Positions 10,601-21,884 of a stretch of 64,000 nt of DNA are shown piece by piece. A model generated the notes under the pieces. That model was not told where the DNA came from and ran no database searches. It was given only the letters and a program-made list of their open reading frames with translations. Both the position numbers and the translations under genes were made by a program. The stretch lies in the NCBI GenBank assembly GCA_022560025.1, contig JAFISE010000035.1:62001-126000 (forward strand). Reading direction: 5' to 3'. The stretch is from Stagonosporopsis chrysanthemi (Eukaryota > Ascomycota > Dothideomycetes > Pleosporales > Didymellaceae). Positions within the stretch are counted from its first letter, which is position 1, and the number at the start of each line of letters is the position of its first letter.

Positions 10601-12520
10601 TATACAAACTTCTTAGTAGCTTTAAGTTCTTCTAGGTTTTATTTATATAAAAGAAAGTAGTAGTTTAGTAAAGGTTCTTCTAAAATAATCTTGTAGTTAT
10701 AAAGGCAGTGTTCTAGAAGAGTTTTAGCTTCTGCTTTGCTAAATACGTTAGTATATTAGATATACTACGCTAGCAAGTGTTTCTAGATTAGTTAAGTATT
10801 GTTAGAATAGTCTTAGTTATACTTCTCTTTTATAATATAATTAATCTTGTACAGGCTATTTATAAAGAACTTGTTCTGCAGCTTTTTTATTAAGAAGTAG
10901 AAAGTGTTAGCTAAGAGTATAGTAATAGTAGCAATCCTAGTTAGAGTAGTTACAGAGGTACTTACTACTTTATTAGGTAGCACTAAGAGTTGCAAACAAA
11001 ACTTAAGCAACTTTAATATACTTTTTATATATTAAATAGTTATACTAGAGCTATATTATTACTAATACTCTTCTTATTTCTATAGAGCATCTTATTACTC
11101 TATATCCTATTAGGCTTTGCCTTCTCTAAAGAGTTATTACAAAGTTATTAATAAAAGTAGTATAAGATTATATAATTAAAAGTATTTAGCAGGCTATATT
11201 AACTAAGACTACTTTGTATTAAGTTAGAGCTTAAAGTGCTTAAGCTATTTAATTTTAATAATAGAAACTTGTAATCTAAAGTCTATAATAATAAAAGAGC
11301 AGTTATATACCTTTTAGCTATTAACTATAATGTGTAACTATATATACTAGGTTACAAGAAAGGTTATTTAATTATAGAAACCTTTAACCTAAACTAAGAT
11401 AAATAGCTTTTAGATAAGTTTATAAAGTAAAGTAAAAATAGAATATATAATATTAGAGTTTAAAAACAAAAATCCTTAAGTAATAGTATTAACTAAGAAG
11501 CAGAATTATATACTAAGCTCTTAGTTATAAAGAATAGTAGAAGTAAGGAAATAAAGTCTAGTAAACAAATAAGATAGTAAGAGGTTAGATAGATAAAATT
11601 AGTTTAGGCCTAAGTAAGATAATTCTTCTAGGTAGAACTATTTCTTATAAAGATTAAATTAGTTTTGTTAAAGTCTTCTTTAGTATTAACAAAATCTTTC
11701 TACTTTACCTTAATTTTGTATATATAGAGTACTATACAATCTTTAGTAAAGTATCTTAGCTTTCTATAGTTATAGCAAGCTCTTAGAGTTATATTCTTTT
11801 TAAGTGCAGGTATATTAGAAGGTTAGTAGAGTATAAGAGTACTCTAGGCAAAGTAAGTAGATTAGCTAAAAGAAAAGTAATCTTGTAAACTTGTTGTAAC
11901 AGAGCTCTATTTTGTATCTAACTAGTAAGTTTTTATTAATCTTAAAGGTTGCAAAACAGCATAGGTTAGTATAGTAAAGTTATTTCTCTTTTCTATATTA
12001 TAAGTAGTTACATATTCTACTATTTAAGAAAAGGAATTATACTATTACTGCTTAAAGCCTAGATTAAGTACTTAAATACTTTAAGAGATCTTAGTCTATA
12101 TATAGTAAAACTATTCTAATCAGAGTACTTTTTCTTTAATAGCTATACTAAGAAAGTACCTCTTTAAAGTAGAGAAAGCTTCTAATTTTTTTATTTAGAG
12201 TTAATTAAAAGCTGCTTAGCTTTCTGCCTGCTTATTTCTAGTAACAAAGTATATCTTAAGAAGTATAATTATCTCTTCTATAGTGTAAAAACAGTCTGTC
12301 TTATTATTAGAGAGGTACTAAGGTTCTAAGTATTCTTTAGCTAATCTAGAGGTATAACTCTAGACAAGAGCTATATATATATATATACTCTAATAATAGT
12401 CTATATTAATATTAAATTAGTCTTAAATAAAGGTATACTATTACTAAAAGGTAGAGTTACTTTTATTAGTAAGAACCTTAATATTAGAAGTCTTTTTAGA
12501 GAGCTTTTTATATACTATAA

Positions 12521-12764
12521 TATTATCAAGCTTATAGGACTTTACTCTAGTAATTAAATTAATTAATTAGTACCTTTACTATAGATTAGACGAACTGTTA
12601 TTATATACAAAGGAAATGTTTAGTAGTTACGTGTTTGTAGCTAAGCTGCGTACGTAAGTACTTAAGCAAGAAGCTTAGAGCTTCTTAGTAGTAAGCTAAA
12701 CAAACAAGCACCTTATAGGTAAGCTATCTAATTAAGCTTAAGCTAACTAGCTAAGCTTATAACA
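12521..12764 (-). repeat. 3' LTR of the nested Copia (244 bp)
   Basis: Aligns with 20,202-20,445 over its full length with mainly transition differences. Its plus-strand start TATTATCAAGC corresponds to TGTTATTAAGC in the other copy. Confidence 0.88.
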
Positions 12765-12999
12765 TACCTTCTAAGTGCTTATTACATGTGTAAGTACCTA
12801 AATAGCCTTACTATAACTATAAAAATATTTAGTAAGCAAAGAAACTTCTTAGCTTTATATAAAAAAGCTATTATATAACAATCTAATTGTTATATAATAA
12901 TCTAAGTTATTTAAACTAATATATGTATAAGCAGCTAGCTAGCAGCTTGTTTGTATTTAATATAACTAAGAGTTATGCGTTTACGTACTTTTAAGCCTA

Positions 13000-13960
13000 T
13001 CTACGTATATAGGCAGGCAATAAGCAGCTTAATTGCTTTATTCTAGAGAGCTTTTAATTATACCTCTATAAGCTTGTTATATTATTACTATTTCTCCTAT
13101 TCTATTAGAAGTAAGGTAAAGCTACTCTGTTTTATTATAGCTGCATAAAGCGTAGTATTATAAGAAAGTAAGAGCAAACTTTACTTTACTAGCTCTAGCT
13201 AGTATATAATTAAGCTTCTTACTTAATTTTAACCTTTTCTACTTTAGTTAACTACTATAGCTGTAAGTATACTTTTCTTACTATTTTGCACTTTTTATTA
13301 ACTTCTTAGAAGCTCTACTAGCCTTTAAACAGTCTTTTATCTCTTTTTAGCTCTATCTAAGTTGCTTACTTTTAGCTTAGTAGGTGTTAGTTTAGTTAGT
13401 TTAAGCGCTTAGGCAGTGTCTAATTAAGCTTCTAAGTGTTTCTTAGCCTTTTCTTTTAAACTTTTTAGCTAATTATAAATAAAAAAAGCAATCTAAAGCT
13501 GCCTATACTGTACGCACTATGCCTGCTACTACTACTTATACTACTGCCTATACTACTGCTGCCTGTACTACTGCCTTTGTTATAGCTAGAGCTTGCATAC
13601 CTAGGCACTACTGCTTTGTCTTGCCTCTAGCTCTTTAGAGTTAGGATAATTGCGTGTACACGTTGTCTGCTAGCCCTAGAGGCTTAAAGAGCTTCTAGGC
13701 GCTTTTTGCGCTGCTCTTCTCTTTCTCTGCCTACCTTGCACCTGCTACAGCGCCTGCTATAGCGCCCTTACCTGCTCTGCCTCTATTACTACTACTCTAC
13801 TATATACTAAGAGCTTTGCAGGTTATCTTATATAAGCTATATATTAACGCACTGCTTGCTAGCAGCAGGGCAGCTCTATGCTACAACACTATTAGTATTA
13901 GTCTTTAAGCTAAGCAGTATACCTACTATATACAGAGTTACTCTTGTATATCTTTATAGG
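13000..13960 (-). pseudogene. Extra Gln/Lys-rich coding-like segment between Copia RNase H and its 3' LTR
   Basis: On the minus strand, sense for the Copia, the translation has a basic run (GRQRKRRAAQKAPRSS), then a glutamine-rich stretch once TAG is read as mutated CAG. A long lysine-rich part follows (SKQLR...KEIKDCLKASRASKKLIKSAK). This is more protein-like than the surrounding translation. Local GC appears higher than in flanking repeat DNA, with several intact CpG and TpG sites. Copia elements normally end soon after RNase H, so it is either an extra ORF or another nested insert. I do not recognise the protein. Confidence 0.4.
13519..13580. repeat. Short TACTACTGCC-type tandem repeat
   Basis: Imperfect repeats of TACTACTGCC and close variants lie inside the extra Copia segment. 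On the minus strand they would have encoded a glutamine-rich tract (CAG mutated to TAG). Confidence 0.6.
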
Positions 13961-16900
13961 TTATACTATACTGTTTAGAGCTTATAAACTTAAGACTAAT
14001 TGCTTATAGTTATAATATTCTTAAGCTTTTAAGTATAAAGCTTATAAATAAGCTGCTAGCTAATAGTAGTATAACTACCTTAGTATGCACTTTCTTATAT
14101 TGCTTTGTAAACGTATAGCTAACAAGCTTGTAGCATATTACTAAGCTGCGTAGTGCTGTTAGAGTTCTAAAAGACTTAATTAGAGATAGCTACTACTAGT
14201 AGTTATTCTAGTTAGGTCTAATAAAGGCTCTAGTAGTAAGCTTATTACTACTACTAGGGGTGCTTATAAGAGCTACTATAAGAAGACATAGCTTGTATCT
14301 AGTAGGTTACTAAATCTCTAGTAAGCTACTTACTAGTTATTAAGCTTTGCTCTAAGAAAAAGGTTTGTCCTTCTTCTATAATTAAGTAATCTTCTCTTTA
14401 CTTATTAACTTACTTTTTTCTTATAATATATTATATAAGTTAAGGTAACTAACAAAATACGTATATAACTACCTAAGAAGTAGCTTTAGAAGCCTATTAG
14501 TAGGTATCTTACTTGTTTTTAAATTATAAATTTTAAAGCTACTCTTAGTATACTCTTATTTAAGCTATATATTTTGTATATCTATATAGCATAGCTAAGT
14601 AGTAAGTTACTTGCTCTCTTCTATAACTAGCTTTATTATTTGCTAATTGTTACAAAACATCTGTTAAGCTACTCCTAGGTTAAGCTAAAGCTTAGTAAGA
14701 AAGCGTTTAAAAGCAAATACTCTTCTTTGCTACCTACTCTAAAGCTAATAACTCTGCCTTAGTAGTTAAAGTAGTTACTATAGCTTACTAAGCTGCCTTC
14801 TATATAATTAGACCTTTAAAGAGCTGTATAACATAGCTCTAAGATAATTATTAAGTCTTATAATTATCAGCAAATAAGGTATTTTTATAAATAAGCAGCT
14901 AGCTGCCTTTATAAGCTTTGTACCTTATACCTAAGTACTTAGTTTGATATAAGTAGCTAATTACCTAATTAGCTGCCTTAAAGTAAGCTTCTGTTAAGTT
15001 AGTAAAGTAGTATAATAGCTAAGAAGTAGTATAGGCTATATCTAGGCAGATTATTATTACTGTGTACAGTATACTCTTAACACACTTTTAGTAAGCTTTA
15101 ATTTCTTGTTTTAATACTTCTCTAGTATGTTTAGCAAGCTCTTTAATTAGAAATAAGACAATTAGAAAGTATTTATTTCTAGTAATACTAAACTTAGTTA
15201 CTACTTTGTTAATATAAGAGTTGAGTGCTAGTATTATAGTACTAGCAGCTTAATTACAGATTATTCTAATCTCTAAGAACTATTCTATATTACTATAGTC
15301 TTTTATACAATATTTTACTAATAACAAGCTTATAAGTTTTATAGCTATAGCTTTGTTATCTTTATAAAAGGTAAGTAGAATATTGTCTATATAGAATAGT
15401 AGTCCTACACAGTATTCTAAGTTAAAGAATAGGCACAGCTTTTTTTTTAATACTATTAAACTAAGCTTCTAAAGAGTAGCTAACAGCTCTTAGTACTATA
15501 GAAGTAGAGAATTACACAGTTTATATAGCGCCTGTAAGAGCTTTATATACTTTCTAAGTTTAGTAAACTTATTAAGTAGCTTATAAAGTATACTAAGTTA
15601 GCCTGTGCAGCTTGCGTACAAAAACACACTAGAAATATTATAATAACAGAGCTCTAAGCTGAAGTGTATAGTAATTACTATTATAGTATAAAATAAGCGT
15701 ATAGCAAGTATTATAGTATAAGTTAAGTTAATTAATTTCTTTGCCTAAAGATCTCTGTATATATAAATCTTTGCCTTATACTAAAAGAAATAGCTATCTT
15801 TATTAAACTTATATATAAAGACTTATTTAAGTAGTAGAAGTCTTAGTAAAGAGCTTAGCCTGTCTATCTCTATCTAGGTTTTAAGCAGTATTAGCTAGAG
15901 AATTTCTTTCTTAGCTGCCTGCTTGCATAGAGCTCTAAGTAAGTAGTTAGCAAGATCTTTCTATTTTGTTAGAAGTAAAGAGAGCTTGTTATAGTACATA
16001 CACTGCTTGTTTTTCTTCTTAAAGTTAAGAGCTAAGGCAGCTATTACTATATATACAGTAACAAGCTCTCTATACTATTTTCTTTGTTTATTTATATAGT
16101 TAAACAAAGGTTAGAGTATCTATAAGTAGCTTTCTACCCTATAGAGTAGGTTAATTATAGTATACTGTGCTTTTTTATTATTACTAAGCTTATTGCGCTT
16201 ACAATCTCTTAGTTAGTAGCTTACCTAAGAAGACTGCTATAGCTAGTTTGTACATCTAGTAGTTAGTAGACTAGCTTTTATTGTACTATAAAAAGGTATA
16301 AGTATAATTAGCAAGCTAAGTCTTAGCCTATTAGCTATAGAATTAAGATTCTTAGAGTATACTAGCGTGCTCTTTTCTTCTATAGTAGAGTGCACTTCTT
16401 GTAAGCTTTTAGTATACTCTATCTCCTATACAAAAGCTTTTTTAACTAACTCTAAGTACTTAGGTTCTAGAGTTAAGCTAGAGAAAAGTAAGACTATCTC
16501 TTAGCGCTCTGTGCAGATCTCTAGCAACTTGCTAGCTAAGCTAGTTGCGTGCGCAGCTTCTACTGCAGCAGCTCCTTCTTTACTAGATTAGCTCTCTAGT
16601 AATTAAGGTTTCTGCACAGCTCTACTCCTAAGCTATTACTTAGTAGGCGTTTTAAGCAATAGATCTACTGCTTATGTAATAAAAAGCTTAACTACTTTTT
16701 TTATATTAAATATCTTACTAGGTTTATAAAGAATTTTAATAAGCTTGCTTACTTTTACTATAGAGATTAACAGTTTCTTATTATCTTTACTACAAAAGAG
16801 CTCCTTATTAAATATTATATTACGCGTTATAATTACCTAGTTAAGTTAGAAGACTTATATATAGTATATATTAAAAGCTTAATAACTAACAAGGTAACTA

Positions 16901-17343
16901 CTATAGCTCTGTAAAGAAACTTTAAAGCTTTTTTTATTATATCTAGCTGCTTGTTCCTTGTTTAAAGGATACACGCAGTAGCTGTAAGTATAAACACTGC
17001 TTAAATTAAGCCTAAGATTAGCTGTTACTCTTCTTACAAGCTTAAGTATATACTAGCAAAAATACTAAGTAAACTACTAATTAAGCTACTTATTAAAGCT
17101 ATATAGCTTGTTTATATAAGATAGGCTTATATTATATAGCTATATAGTAGCTTCTATAACCTCTAGCTAGAGCTTCTAGAGTAGGTTAGTACTACTTGCT
17201 GTTTTTATTAATTTTATTATTATCTCTTAACTAGCTCTTTCTAGGCTGCTATTTAGCTTATATATATAAAGTAGAGTAACCTTTATTTTAATACTCTTTT
17301 TAAGCGCCTAGCGCTTATATACAAAGCTTCTGTGCTATAGTAC

Positions 17344-17769
17344 TGTTTATTAAGGTTGTACTTTAAGCAAAGCTTGTAAGCACTATTTAATTAGTTCTTA
17401 AGAATAAATATAATAACAAGAAGTTTACAGAGGTCTTACAGTAAAGAGTATAGATACAATCTATCTGTCTTAACGTGTAAAGAGTAATAATAAGTAGTAT
17501 TAGTTAATCTAGCTTAAAGGTTAAGTTAAGATCTAATAACAAAGATTATTACTTAGGTTAAACACAAGCTGTAAGAGCTTGCGTTTCTATATACTATATA
17601 CTTGTATTGTCTTAGAGTGTCTTATAGTTCTATAAGACTTTGTCCTAAAGTCTTATAAAACTATTAAAATTCTCTAAGAATCTTATAAGACACTAGTTCT
17701 TTATCTTATAGGACGCTATACTCTTTTAGGACTAGTCTTTATATATAGGTCTGCTGTAATTCTGTTACA
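17344..17769 (-). repeat. LTR-B-like sequence inside the Copia, probably a solo LTR
   Basis: Positions 17,344-17,610 are the reverse complement of the Gypsy B LTR at 1,350-1,625. On the minus strand the unit starts TGTAACAG and ends TAAACA, about 426 bp. No Gypsy coding sequence adjoins it, so a solo LTR is likely. The flanks (AGTAC and AGGTA) do not form a clean target duplication. The left part differs from LTR B, carrying GTCTTATAAGAC-type palindromes instead. Confidence 0.6.
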
Positions 17770-20201
17770 AGGTATTAGCTTCTCTAGCAGTTATTATACT
17801 ACTCTATAATAACTATTAACAAAACTAAGCGTTTTTTTTTCTTAGGATTTATATTTATAACACTGTTACAGTATTATTATCTTAAGTAATCTTATAAATT
17901 TTAAGCTTAAACTAAGTAAGTACTTAGTATATAAAGTTTGTAAAAATATACAGAATCTCTATAAGCGTCTTGCTTTATAGGCAGTATATAAAGAGCTTTC
18001 TACTATAGTACTCTTTAATTAAAAGGATCTATAACTTGTTGCTACAGCCTAGAGGTATATTAAATAGGTCTTAACCTACTCTTTAAAATAGTTACCTAGG
18101 CTTCTTATACTTTTTTTAGCTTACTACCTGTTTAGTATATATAATTGTACAGTGTTAGCAGTCTTTTTAAGCTGTTCTGCTTATACATACGCTGCGCGCT
18201 CTCTTTACTAAGGCTTAAAGAGCTTCTAGGCCTAAGTAGCTAGCTTGTTTATACTAGAGGTCTTTATCTAAGCTTCTTAGATAAGTAGTATAAAATTATT
18301 TAAGCATTACAGTGTTTACTAGGTTTAGTATATAAGTAGAAAGTAGCTTATATTTAAAGAAAGTAAGGCTAAAAGTATACCTAAAAGTTGTATATATAAT
18401 ACTTAATCTTAGTTTATCTAAGTAATCTATATAGAGTATAGAGTTAAGGCTAAAGTACTAGAGACCTTTACTGTATAAACAAGCTTCTAAGATAATATTT
18501 ATATAGAATCTTTCTACTACAACTATATTCTATAAAAGTAAGTTATTTATATACAGTCTGTACTTTTTATAGAGTATGTTTTTAAATAAACAAGCTCTTT
18601 AGCTAGTAATAAGAAATACTTAGGTACTTGCTTTTACTGTCTCTACTTCTAACGCTAGGCAGAAGGTGCTAGGCACTAGTAGCTTAGCGCTGTTTACAAG
18701 GTGCATAGCTGCTTTATTATCTAAAATAGTACTATTAAAGAGTAGGTATATACTAAAATCTATAACGTTGTATACTCTTATATATATACTTGCTTGCAAG
18801 TCTATAAGCTTGCTTATTATCTTAAGGTCTATTAAAGCAGCTTAGATATTACTAAAGAACTCTACTGCCTTTGTAGTACTAGCAACAATTAGCGCTAGAG
18901 CTAGTAAAGCTTTAGCGCCCTAGCTAAGTTACTTAATAGCTTGCTTAAGATTTTTAAACTTGTTTAAGTTAAGCTTCTAGATAATATCTAAGCAGTACTT
19001 TTTTATTATTCTCTAATTACTTTTTTTACTTAGAGCTGCTTTAAAAGTCTAACACTTAGTAGGTTTCTACTTATACTTATAGCCTTAAGACTTATATAGG
19101 TAGAAATAGCCTTAGTACTCTTCTAAGCTGCTTAGGCTGCTCTAAGGCGCTCTAAGTACTAGAGTACTATCTTAGCAGCTTTTAAAGGTAGTAACAATAC
19201 TAAGGTTATTTTTTTCTACTTTTATTATATGCTTGTATATTAATATACTAAATACCTTAGCTACCTAGTTAAGTATAAGTATAGAGAGCCCTAGAACACT
19301 GTCTTAGATAATCTTTTAGTATATTATACAACTTTATTCTAGTACAATCTTATAGGTAATTGCTTCTAGAAAGTCCTAAGCAGCAAGCTCTTTACTTACT
19401 TCTAAGAGCTTATATAACTTAGCTTAGAAGTAAAGTAGGTTCTATTTTTAGAACTATTTTTAAAAAGCTACTTGTCTCTAACAAGCTGCTCTAAGGTGTG
19501 CACAGTACTCTGCGCACAGCTAAGTAAGTAGGCTGCTGCTTATTAGCTTAAACTTCTTCTTTAACTCTATAATAAGAGCTTAGAAAGAGGTTTTACTTTT
19601 ATTAACAAGCTACACTGTTATAGCTAATATAATTGCTAGCTTAACTATTATATTAACCTAGTTCTATAGCTTTTATAGGTGCTCTACCTTTAATACTTAC
19701 TTGCTTGCTTTAATTTTATATTTAGCAAGCTCCTAAGTATATTGCTTAGAGCTTAACTAGACTTAGGCAGTTGCTTAACTACGCGTTGTTTAGGTAGAGC
19801 CTGTCTCTACTAAGAGAGTAGCTTAATCTGTGCTGTTAAAGTTAGTAGAATAAGCTATTATAAAGCTCTCTCTTAGTAGATAAAGAGTGCCTTTATAGAT
19901 ACTAGGTGCTGTAAGACTATTTAGGTTAATAAGCTTCTACACGTCTCTAAGCTGCGCGTTCTAGGTTAGTTAGATATACTAACTAGGCTAGTTGCTTCTA
20001 GTCTTAAGCTAACAAGCTCTATTAGCCTCTAGCACAGTACTACTATAGAGTGCTAGCTTGTTTATAATGCATTTTGTAAGTAGCCTAGTAGTATAAGATA
20101 AATAGTGTAAAAATTTAATTAGAGTGTTAAAGTAGTGTCTAACAAGCTTAATACTAAGTGCGTAGAAAGATCTACTGTGCTTAAGAAGCTAGGCTTATAA
20201 C

Positions 20202-20445
20202 TGTTATTAAGCTTGTAAGACTCTACTCTAGTAATTAAATTAATTAATTAGTACCTTTACTATAGATTAGATAAAATATTATTATATACAAAGAAAACAT
20301 TTAGTAGTTATATGTTTATAGCTAAGCTACGCACGTAAGTACTTAAGCAAGAAGCTTAGAGCTTCTTAGTAGTAAGCTAAACAAACGAGCACCTTATAAG
20401 TAAGCTATCTAATCAAGCTTAAGCTAACTAGCTAAGCTTATAATA
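20202..20445 (-). repeat. 5' LTR of the nested Copia (244 bp)
   Basis: Partner of 12,521-12,764, followed by TATAA (20,446-20,450), which matches the pentamer before the left LTR. Confidence 0.88.
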
Positions 20446-21026
20446 TATAAGTACTAAGCTAGCTTTAGATAGCTGCCTTATAGTAGATTAATACAGTACA
20501 CCTATTAGTAGTGTTTCTATTATAAGTAGAGGGCAATCTGCTAAAGTAAGACTAGCACGTAACTAAGCAAGTTTCTGCTATAGTTAAGCTATTTCTTTTA
20601 AGAGATTGTAGTAGAATAGCTCTATATTAGATCTGTTGTTAGTAGAAGACAGTTATACTAACATAGAGCCCTAAAGGCGTCTAGCCTCTAATTAGTTCTA
20701 AGACTAAGAAGTAGGTCCTAATAGATTTCCTAACATTAGAGTTGTATCGAGATTAGGTAGGTTATTAATAGTCTCTAAGTATCTATCTTAGTGCAATCTA
20801 ACGCAGCTTTTCTAAAGTTAATCTTAGAGTAGTAAGTTGTAAGAAGTTCTAAACTTATAGGCTTTAGTTATTAAGAGATTTCTAGAATCTTAACTATAGT
20901 ATAAATAATTTAAAGACTTGTTTAGTTTAGGCGTAATACTCTAGCTGTGCTTGTACAAATAACTAAACAAACTATAGTAATATTATTATAAGGCTATTAC
21001 TAGCTAAGACAAGTTTTAAAGTATAA

Positions 21027-21304
21027 TATAACAACACAGGATACTAGAAGAGTTTTAAAAGTATAGGTATCTACTACAAGGTGTATAGAAGCACTAAAAT
21101 AAAGTATAGAACTAGATTTCTATTCCTATAGGTCTTGTATAAAAGAATACTTTAAAATTATCTATCTAAACTCTATAGAGACTTTTCTTCTTATACTTAG
21201 AAGCTTAAAGAAGACTGTGCTAAGAAGCAGTTGCAAGACAGATCTAAGTTAGGTAGTTGTTAGGTAGTGTAAAGTAGGCTTAAAGAACTAGGCTTGTTCT
21301 TATA
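21027..21304 (-). repeat. 5' LTR of Gypsy A (278 bp)
   Basis: Same length as 6,143-6,420. It starts TATAACAACA on the plus strand, where the partner has TGTAACAA, and is followed by CTACT at 21,305-21,309. Confidence 0.9.
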
Positions 21305-21309
21305 CTACT

Positions 21310-21855
21310 TTATCTAACACCTTAGTCTTAAGCTTTATTTCTAAGTCTAGGTCAAAGTAGTATAGTATTAAAGTAGTTAATAGGCTTTGTTTAAGCTTTT
21401 TAAAGCTTACTTAGTAGTTTAAAGTCTATTTATAGGTGTTTAGTAGCCTTTATAATATAATTAGAGGTTTAGCTACTAATAAGGATTTAGGTATAAATTA
21501 CTAGCAGAACTAAGTAAAACCTTTAAAGGATTTTATATATATAATAGTAGTTAGTAGTTTCTAATCTATAAGTATTTATACCTTATTAGAGTTAACTTCT
21601 ATTTCTTAGTTAATAAAGATATAACTAAAGTAGTAGGTTTAAGTTATATAGAACTTGCTTTTTTTAATATTAACTAATAAGCTTACAGCTTAGAGACATT
21701 CTAGTACCTTCTTTATATAGATTTTATAAGTTAGAAGGTCTTTAGAGTATATTAAAACATTATCTATATAGGCAATCTAGAAATTATTTAAGTAGTTAAA
21801 CAATATATTATTTACACAATATTAGTATAAGATAGAGCTATTATACAACTCCTCT
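21310..21855 (-). mobile_element. Gypsy C fragment, reverse transcriptase region (right half)
   Basis: Matches about 9,760-10,290 of Gypsy A. On the minus strand the reverse transcriptase box reads AYIDNVLIY near 21,755-21,775. It continues the RNase H fragment at 5,660-6,142. It loses similarity to Gypsy A near 21,855, where the AT-rich repeat block ends and normal-composition sequence begins. Confidence 0.8.
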
Positions 21856-21884
21856 TTTTACTAGTTGAAACTAATATACTATAG

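Larger units (their letters stand above)
12521..20445 (-). mobile_element. Full-length Ty1/Copia element nested in Gypsy A
   Basis: Two 244-bp direct LTRs (12,521-12,764 and 20,202-20,445) are flanked by an exact TATAA duplication (12,516-12,520 and 20,446-20,450). The total is 7,925 bp. Coding is on the minus strand. The reverse transcriptase box reads LLFYIDNILL near 15,370-15,400, a decayed YVDD motif. RNase H, with a readable TLTTKAELLALE, lies near 14,680-14,800. Integrase and gag should lie to the right (about 16.5-20 kb) but are too mutated to delimit. The 5' LTR is the right one, and the sequence next to it (minus strand GTTATAAGCC) resembles a primer-binding site. The element is about 1.5 kb longer than usual downstream of RNase H and contains an LTR-like insert. 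Confidence 0.88.
6143..21304 (-). mobile_element. Full-length Ty3/Gypsy element A, interrupted by a Copia element
   Basis: Two 278-bp direct LTRs (6,143-6,420 and 21,027-21,304) are flanked by a CTACT target duplication (6,138-6,142 and 21,305-21,309). Coding runs on the minus strand in Gypsy order. A decayed CCHC zinc knuckle lies near 11,735-11,775. Reverse transcriptase lies at about 10,700-10,100, with the catalytic box reading YLDN (normally YxDD) near 10,200. RNase H is at about 9,750-9,300 and the integrase C-terminus at about 8,350-8,000. A minus-strand polypurine tract (AAGAAGAGAGTAA) abuts the LTR at 6,421. Without the nested Copia and its target duplication the element is 7,232 bp, normal for Gypsy. 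Stops fill every domain, so it is inactive. Confidence 0.9.

Noticed and set aside
17339..17774. Target duplication around the LTR-B-like insert
   Set aside because: Flanks AGTAC and AGGTA do not match well enough to claim one.
6143..21304. Gypsy A as a plus-strand element
   Set aside because: The polypurine tract, zinc knuckle, reverse transcriptase box and integrase end all read on the minus strand.
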